DNA from: Ananas comosus | Taxonomy: Eukaryota; Streptophyta; Magnoliopsida; Poales; Bromeliaceae | Assembly: GCF_001540865.1 (NCBI RefSeq) | Contig: NC_033641.1 | Location: 3,639,357 to 3,703,356, forward strand | Length of the DNA stretch: 64,000 nt | Reading direction: 5' to 3' | Shown here: positions 57,413 through 64,000 of the stretch, piece by piece | Position numbering within the stretch: position 1 is the first letter of the stretch | Layout: every line of letters starts with the position of its first letter | Program-made: the position numbers and the translations under genes | The notes under the pieces: model-generated | Told to the model about the DNA's origin: nothing | The model's input: the letters and a program-made list of their open reading frames with translations, nothing else | Database searches by the model: none

Positions 57413-58403
57413 CCGGCACTCCGGAGTTGGCCTTGCAACGACAGATCGCCCGTGCGGGATTGGGCGCCAAAGTTGATTGCCGATTCCTAGCGGGAGAATG
57501 TTAACAACCACGGAGCCATTAGGCACGGCACGAGTCGGGACGTTACCATGTGTAAGTCCCTTGTTAATTGGATAAAGATAATGTAACTTGAAAATAGTAC
57601 ATCACCAGTAGCTGATGCATACCTAGTAGAAAGATATACTAGTGGGTTACTATCTGGTAGCAACGTTTGATGCATTTATAGAAAATGGACTTTCATGATA
57701 GTCATTACAGATATTCGCAACCCTAGTGGTAGTAAACTTAAATTCATGTTGATTAGTATAGATGCATAGCTATGATTAAAATGAAAAAGTATTTTTTTCT
57801 TTTAATTGTTGTTACAGCTTAAAGATGAGCAAGCATGTAAACTTGCATATGCATGTATTGGAGCATGTGACAATAGAACATCACTTATCTGTTAATTAAC
57901 ATTATCCTGCAGAGGCATGACTTAGAAGTGAATTTGTTCAATTAATTATCATCCTTATGTTTATTGTTACATTATGTATATAGCATGCCTCAGTTAACTT
58001 AGTGGTGTATTTTGCCACTTTTAGCGGCTTACTCACTGAAAACTATTGTTTAATAGATCTCACCCCCATTGGTTGTTTGTTTTTTTTTTTCAGAGCCTTC
58101 TGCAGCGGGAGATGCTAGGGATCGTAGTAAGGGGTTAGCGTCTAGCTAGAGCTTTTGTGGTGTTATTATAGATGAACCCAATGTTGTTTTTTCTTTCGGT
58201 TGAACTGATGATGTATAATTTATTTTGTTTAGAGTTCTTTTGTACTTGAGGTGTACCACTTGTATGTACTTATTGTATATCTTGTACTAGTGTTGTTCCT
58301 AGACTCTTTTTACTGTAGACTTATGTACTGGCTCTGATAGCCAGGTTAGAAATTATTTCTACTTCTTTTCTTATTGTTGTAGACACCTTTTGTGCACCGG
58401 GGG
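57413..58403 (+). mobile_element. A-type LTR, 3' part (LTR-A3)
   Basis: Colinear with 34230-35100: CCGGCACTCCGGAGTTGGCC, CGCCCGTGCGGGATTGGG, AAAACTATTGTTTAATAGAT (58040), TTTTTTTTTCAGAGCCTTC (58083), GTAGACACCTTTTGTG near the end. The 5' part is missing where LTR-B6 ends, and the terminal bases are replaced by LTR-C1. Confidence 0.75.
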
Positions 58404-58730
58404 TGTCACGCCCCGAGACCGCCACTTTGGTCGGTTCGGGCACGTCAACAGACTGCCGAATGGACATAGTTTCCCCTGTACGTTCAAGGCGTCGCAATCA
58501 ATACAATGCACTACACGAGGTTCCAACGAGGAACAGTATTCAAACATAGATTGCATAAGAAAGTATCAAAAACATAAAACAACTATGCTATTACAAGCAT
58601 TCACATACATGCATTTTTACATATTACATTTTTCCGATTAACTCCCAAATACAATTCATAATTATTACAACTTATTACAATTTTGCTCTTTCTATTTCTA
58701 TACCCCAAGCTAAGCTGACTTGGGGTATTG

Positions 58731-59386
58731 CTATCTCTGGTCTCGGGGGTAGGGCGCTATCTACGAAGCTACACCCTTTCCTCGCGCCGCCGCACCGCTC
58801 ACGTGCAAACCTGTAACACCTTGAAACAACGTGGGGTGAGAACTACGTCTATAGTTCCCAGTGGGTACGCCCCTGTTCAACTGCCCAAACCCAAGAGTTG
58901 ATGTTCTCGGGTAGATGCAGGGTACCGGTACTACCTGATTTAATCACCGGTTAACCAGCTTGACAGAGGCAAACCCGAGAGCTGCTACTCTCGGGTGCCT
59001 GCCTAGTACCGATACTCTTCCAATGCTTCACCGGTTAACAATGCTCCATAATGCAGTTTTGTATTGTTTCGACTCCAATTTGCGCCGAGCAACGCTAAAA
59101 CCCTTCTAACTCCCTTAGAGTTCAACTTTAATCTTTCCAACATTGTTGGAATGTCACATGGACCATGTCCAAGCATCCTTCTCGCCACGCTTTGGTCACT
59201 TTGACTAAAAGTGGTTTAATACGACGAGGATCCACTCTCTTACAGCTATCGATGGTCTCGGGGGTAGGGCGCTATCTACGGAGCTACGCCCTTTCCTCGC
59301 GCCACCGCGCCGCTCACGTGTGAACCTGTAACACTCTGAAACAACGTGGGGTGAGAACTACATCCATAGTTCCCAGTGGATACGGC
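58731..59386. repeat. About 137-bp direct duplication around an A-like U3 segment
   Basis: GGTCTCGGGGGTAGGGCGCT at 58738 and again at 59253; both copies run to AGTTCCCAGTGG. The 380 bp between them contain ACCGGT cores and CCCGAGAGCTGCTACTCTCG, features of U3 regions. Confidence 0.85.
58924..59035. promoter_or_regulatory. ACCGGT-type core pairs inside LTR-C1
   Basis: Cores start at 58924, 58946, 59008 and 59030 (22, 62, 22). The gap contains the inverted repeat CCCGAGAG...CTCTCGGG. The same two-pair layout is found in the A-type LTRs. Confidence 0.45.
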
Positions 59387-59847
59387 CACCCAACGAAAAA
59401 ACTCGACCCGCCAGGTCCAAGGAGTCAACCAAGCAAGTTAGTTCAACAGATAGATAGATATCATCATGAATATATATATGAAACTAAATGCTATCATGCT
59501 TTTGCCTCACAAATGCAATCATGCAAATTATGCAACCATGCAACTAATGCACAAACTAGTAGATCATCTGATACTACTTTCTGTCTCGCTATCTAGCTTA
59601 TATCCAACTAGCTTCTAAGGTTTCTACTACCTTAGATCCATGTCATTTACCACTAGCCCTTAAGGTTTCATCTACCTTAACCAAGCTAGCCACCCGACTC
59701 GGCCTAGAGTCAATCAACTGTGGAATACCGTGCTCTGTTGGGCTCGAGGCGAAGGACGTCTCACATGCACCTCAGCCCTAAATCCACAAGCCACATCGCC
59801 CAACGGGTCGCGAAGAACCGCGTACACCCGTGGTCAGGGATCTTTCC

Positions 59848-60055
59848 GGTGGGAGGGGAATATGCCACACGCACCTGCGGCCCAAGACCCCCGATAGGGA
59901 GGGGAATATGCCACACGCACCCTAGCGATCCAAGATTCTTCCGGTGGGAGGGGAATATGCCACATGCACCAGCGGCTAAGAATCTCCATAATTATATTCT
60001 CGAAGTTCTTCCGGTAGGAGGGGAATAAGCCACATGCACCTGCGGCCAAGAACTG
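59848..60055. repeat. Minisatellite, four units
   Basis: The phrase GGGAGGGGAATATGCCACAC with GCACC occurs at about 59851, 59897 and 59945, with a variant at 60015; intervals 46, 48 and 70 bp. Confidence 0.82.
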
Positions 60056-60298
60056 TTGAGTTCACAAGTCTTGGGATTCCGGAATCCACTTTCCAAATCT
60101 CAAGGGTAGTTACACACCCTATACTATCAACCTATCTAGGTTCGATCCATGCACATCCTAGTGGTGACTCTACCACTATTTCCACAACCTAGGTTCAACC
60201 ACACTAGGCGTCACTACATGTCATAACCTAGGTTCAATACCACGCTAGGTTCAATGTCACTTATACCTAGATCTTGACTCTAGGTTTAATGATAAATC

Positions 60299-60362
60299 CA
60301 ACCTATGTTTAATAATACTAGGTTCAATGCCAACCTATGTTTAATAACACTAGGTTCAATGC
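60299..60362. repeat. Two 32-bp direct repeats
   Basis: Units at 60299-60330 and 60331-60362 start CAACCTATGTTTAATAA and differ at one base. The phrase CTAGGTTCAAT recurs several more times in 60140-60270. Confidence 0.85.
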
Positions 60363-61534
60363 CACTCGATCTACTTGACATCCTAATTGTCCACATCGAG
60401 TACTATAGTTACATGTTCTTGTTTTCCAATGTCGCGTTCTCTAATCAACCTAGAGTTATCGACCCAAGTCCATATGCATATATAATCTAGCATATATCCA
60501 CAATATGTCCACATGCAATTGTCATCTAGCGTAGCCTCACAATGTTAACATTGATATACCCTCTAGCATATTCTCACAATGTCGAAATTGATTTATATCC
60601 TCTATCATATTCTATATCATGCCAACATGCATTTATCAATTAGCATATATTTTCATCCAATGATAGTCATTTACATAGCATCTTATGCATTCATATAACA
60701 TCCATTTCATGCATTCATCTAGCAATTAACTACCATTATGTAATATATGCATCAACAAGAAATACATACTCCACTTCGACATGGAAGCGACCTAGTCACT
60801 TCGGTGAAGCACAACCCACCTTTTAAGCTTCCTAATTGCTTGTAGTCACTTGCAATTAGGCCAACTACTTGGACTTCCAAGCTTTCTCCCAAGCTTTCCT
60901 TGCCTTATACAAGAAACCCTTCGTTACCATTTTTGAACCACTAAATGATCTCTTTACTTGAAATCAAATAGCCTCATATGATTTCCTAACCCCCAATTAG
61001 GTTTCCAAAGGATTAAAATATTTTTAGAACCCTCCACCAAGAAACCCCTCTTTTTTAACCTAGGATTTTTCAAACTTTATGGCAAAACCCTAATCCACAT
61101 GCCAATCTCTAACATTTGTAGCTTAGATTAGCCTAGGGTTTGTAGAAATCCATTTAGAAGGTTTAAATCCGAAACCCTAGCTCAAACCCTAAAATCCCTA
61201 ATTCATAACCCTAGGTTTCTCATTTCTCCAAATACATCCAAAAATCCATAGAGAACAAGCTTAGAATACTCTAGGGATCTACAAAATACCATTCATGAAG
61301 GATTTAAACAAAAATCCAAACACTTACCAAAATGCGAACGCCGAGTCAAAAGCACGTCGCTCCACCAAGCGCTCGAGAGCTCGATCTATCGCTCTCCACG
61401 CGTTCCCGAGATCAATCTCCACCGCGATCTTCGAGTCGAAGAAGAAAAGAAGAGAGATGAGCTCCTCCCACTCCCTCACTATCTCTCCCTATGTGTGTGC
61501 GTGCGTTCTGCAAAGGAAGGGGCTGGGGGTCCCC

Positions 61535-61542
61535 TTATATAA
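61535..61542 (-). promoter_or_regulatory. TATA box of LTR-C1
   Basis: CTTATATAAG is self-complementary; with GGGGCTTATATAAGG-like context on the minus strand it fits an LTR promoter near the LTR's upstream end. Confidence 0.5.
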
Positions 61543-61601
61543 GCCCCCAACTGAAATTACACTTTTACCTCTCAAAACAGCGTTTTGGGAGTCTGCGTAC
61601 T

Positions 61602-63217
61602 TGTCACGCCCCACTCCCCGCCTATTTGGTTGGGTTCGGGTCACGTCAACAGACGCCGAACGGACAGCATCTCCCCTGTCTGCCCAACGCTCTAACAACA
61701 AGTATAATTAAGCAATCAACCAAAGTAGTTTGCAATTATACAAGGCTTGCACGAGGGCAAGCAACAACGGAAGCGAAAGCTCTAAGCTAAACATACAACC
61801 ATACACAATATTTGATTACATTTAAACCAAATACTTGTAACTAAAACTACTACATTCACTTAGCTTTCATTTATAGTTCCTTACATCTTAATCATTCCAC
61901 AAAAATTACATGAATTGTTTTCAACTTTTACCTCTATAAATCAACAAAAGAAAGTTGAAACATGTACACAAAAAGGGAATGACTAAATGCATAAACTCCG
62001 GTGGCCACTAGCTATGGCGCAATACCCTTGCCTCGGTCCTCCGCCGCCCCGCTCAAGCTCGGACCAATAAGGTTAGTTGTGTGAGAACTACAACGAAGTT
62101 CCTAGTGGGTTCGGCAACCGACCTTGCCGACTTACCCACTAGGTCTATTCAGGTATAAGTATTTCAAAGAAATGAAAATGATAACCATACTAATGCTAAT
62201 ACTATGCCTGCAAGAAAGATGTCAGTGGATATATACCAAATATAGAATGCTCATGCATGCATGCTTAATCCATAACTTTACTTTGGCTTTTACCCAATCT
62301 TGCTGGTTAACCTTGTTAACCCCAATAACTCACAACCTAAAATTCCTTAATAATGGGGGACTCGAACCACCCTAGGGACCGTCCTTTGGGGGGACTTTAC
62401 CACGCCCAGTGGTGACCAACTCCGGAGCGCACCACCCGAGGGGGAGCTACCTCCCTCAAGCCAAGACTTATCGTGAGTATCGATTCAATTCCCACATAGG
62501 GAATGTATAGCCACTTGTCACAATGCCACTTTACCAGTGATAGGTCTCTACCGTATCATGTTTGCCACTCTCTAGGCTACTCTTGCCACAATGCCTCTAA
62601 TGGTTAAACTTTGTTTAACAACCAATGTCTCACTGCCAATCTCGTCTCTATTGTCAATGTCACATTTATTTACTATTGTCTTAGTCCAAGTCTCACATTC
62701 ATGCAATCTTTAGGGTTCTACTATACATGTCCATTATGGTTCTTGTTCAATCACTGTGTTCATCTACGTTAGAAACATAATATTGAAATTATAACCACTA
62801 ACCACATGTCAAACACCCTATCATGCATGAATGGTTCTATACATAAATATGCTCAACAAAAGTAAAATAAACATAAAGAGGAATCCGATGATTCCGGTGT
62901 GCACCCCCAACCTTGAATATTGTAGTAGGGTTGTAGGTCAATTCTCGCAATTTTAAAACGCCTATCCCGCGACCTAAATCGAAAAATAAAGCCAAATTAG
63001 GCTTATTATATAGAACTCTTACATAAGCTTTTCGTAACGTCAAACGGAGTTGTCCCACGCATCAGGAATACCCCTAATTTTTCCAAGAGGTCAATTTACC
63101 TCGGAAACAACCGGAGGCAAAAGTTCCAAAATCCATGCCCTAACAATGCCATAATGGGATTTCTCCTAAATTGATCTCATCTCTAAACAAAAGCTAGCTT
63201 AGAATCAACTAGGAAGC
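61602..63217 (-). mobile_element. C-type LTR, minus strand, partial (LTR-C2)
   Basis: Starts TGTCACGCCCCACTCCCC; the CACGTCAACAGACGCCGAAC segment matches C1. Hairpin-type segment GTGAGAACTACAACGAAGTT at 62082. Interrupted at 63218 by an A-type LTR, so its other end is unseen. Confidence 0.68.
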
Positions 63218-64000
63218 TGTAACACACTGGACCTTTGCAAATTGCGAGGTTCGAGTGTTTGGATATATTTCGAGCTTTTCCACACTTGGTGGAGGGTTGT
63301 AAAATGTTTTCCGACCCGAAAAGTTTGAAATCTGGAACTTTGGACAAGTCCTGAGAGTTTTTACTCTCGGGGACCGGTCCCTGAAAGGAGAGACCGGTCC
63401 CCCAGTGAGCAGTGTTGAGGCAGCCTGAGGCAACCGGTCCCTGGCAGGCGAGACCGGTTCCCGAGCGCGTTCTCGCAGTGAGAGACCGGTCCCGCGCAGG
63501 GAGAGACCGGTTCCCGAACGCTGGGTTTTCGGGTTCGCAGCGAGAGACCGGTCCCTGCTGGGGAGAGACCGGTCCCTCTGGGCGAAAACTGCCCAGTTCG
63601 GGCTGATGCAATATTGATTATTTGAGGGGCCTCTCTGGATTTTGTCACACTAGATGGGCTTATTAGCCATTCCCTCCTCTTCCCTCTCCCATTTCTCTCA
63701 TTCTCACCCTCTCCCTACACTTTCTAGAGAGAGAAGAAGAAGAAGGAGGAGAAGAAGAAGAGGAGCTAGCTTGGAGGAGCTTGGAGCTCAACCCCTTTCT
63801 CTCTTTTCCACCTTTGCAAGGCTTGGAGCTTGCTTGAAGGGCTTGGTGGTGGACCAATCTTCAACCCTAGAAGATTTTGAGCTTGGATTGGAGCATCCTA
63901 GAGGTATGTGGCAAGGTTCCTCCCTCTAGATCTTAGTTTTGGAGCATTTTGCTTGTTTAAACCCTAGAAATGAGATTTAGGGTTGGTTTTGGGGCTTTTT
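63218..64000 (+). mobile_element. A-type LTR start, cut by window edge (LTR-A4)
   Basis: Starts TGTAACACACTGGACCTTTG, then GCGAGGTTCGAGTGTTT, as in the other A LTRs. After the U3 array it holds CTCTCCC-rich and GAAGAAGAAG-rich leader sequence and CTAGAAATGAGATTTAGGG, colinear with 25795-25815. The rest lies outside the window. Confidence 0.82.
63373..63573 (+). promoter_or_regulatory. Eight-copy ACCGGT array in LTR-A4
   Basis: ACCGGT starts at 63373, 63393, 63433, 63453, 63485, 63506, 63547 and 63568: intervals 20, 40, 20, 32, 21, 41, 21. Most copies sit in GAGACCGGTCCC, unlike the GTACCGGTAC of other A LTRs. Confidence 0.6.

Larger units (their letters stand above)
58404..61601 (-). mobile_element. 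C-type LTR, minus strand (LTR-C1)
   Basis: On the plus strand it starts TGTCACGCCCCGAGACC then GGTTCGGGCACGTCAACAG, shared with 61602 onward. Its promoter end is at 61535-61542 (TATA box on the minus strand). Contains an internal duplication (58731-58867 and 59249-59386), a minisatellite (59848-60055) and a 32-bp repeat (60299-60362). The far boundary coincides with the start of the next C copy, so exact length is uncertain. Confidence 0.68.

Noticed and set aside
1..64000. tRNA, rRNA, CRISPR array, centromere or telomere satellite
   Set aside because: No cloverleaf sequence, rRNA segment, regularly spaced array with unique spacers or telomere repeat was seen. The tRNA-like matches are the retroelement primer sites only.

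Overview
The window is plant nuclear DNA, and almost all of it is transposable elements. Plant signals are an intronless AP2/ERF transcription-factor gene, Ty3/gypsy chromovirus elements of the Tekay/Del type with initiator-Met-tRNA primer sites, a copia-type solo LTR, and many MITE, Mutator, Harbinger, hAT and CACTA-type fragments. The very GC-rich ERF gene in an AT-rich background suggests a monocot. I cannot name the species from sequence alone; pineapple or another non-grass monocot is only a guess. I see no tRNA, rRNA, CRISPR or prokaryotic-style operon.

Layout. 1-4533: 5' part of a decayed minus-strand Ty3/gypsy element (RT, protease, gag, PBS, LTR). 4534-7767: 3' part of a large LTR (called LTR-B here). 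7768-9780: two foldback MITEs. 10283-11599: the only convincing host gene, a PUCHI/FRIZZY PANICLE-type ERF on the minus strand with a TATA box. 11800-24870: AT-rich DNA packed with small elements: two Mutator-like elements, a Harbinger-like element with a hAT-type element inside it, a copia solo LTR, at least ten foldback MITEs, and microsatellites. 25071-35120: a nearly complete but dead Tekay-type element with two LTRs, PBS, gag, protease, RT, RNase H, integrase, chromodomain and PPT, inserted into a MITE. 35469-63217: a nested pile of LTRs from three families (A, B, C), including three solo LTRs proven by 5-bp target duplications. 63218-64000: the start of another A-type LTR.

The gag-pol regions carry many stops and frameshifts, so the window is a graveyard of retrotransposition and LTR-LTR recombination around one developmental gene. 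The most unusual signal is a cis-architecture in the promoter part (U3) of A-type LTRs, and also within a C-type LTR: repeated ACCGGT-like palindromic cores in two pairs, about 17-23 bp apart within a pair and 59-63 bp between pairs, flanking an inverted repeat CCCGAG...CTCGGG, with the last core 64-66 bp from the TATA box where I could measure it. A second shared signal is a hairpin, CCCACTGGGAACTA...TAGTTCTCAC, in LTRs of all three families. Family names A, B, C and P1-P6 are local labels, not database names. All coordinates and comparisons were made by eye.
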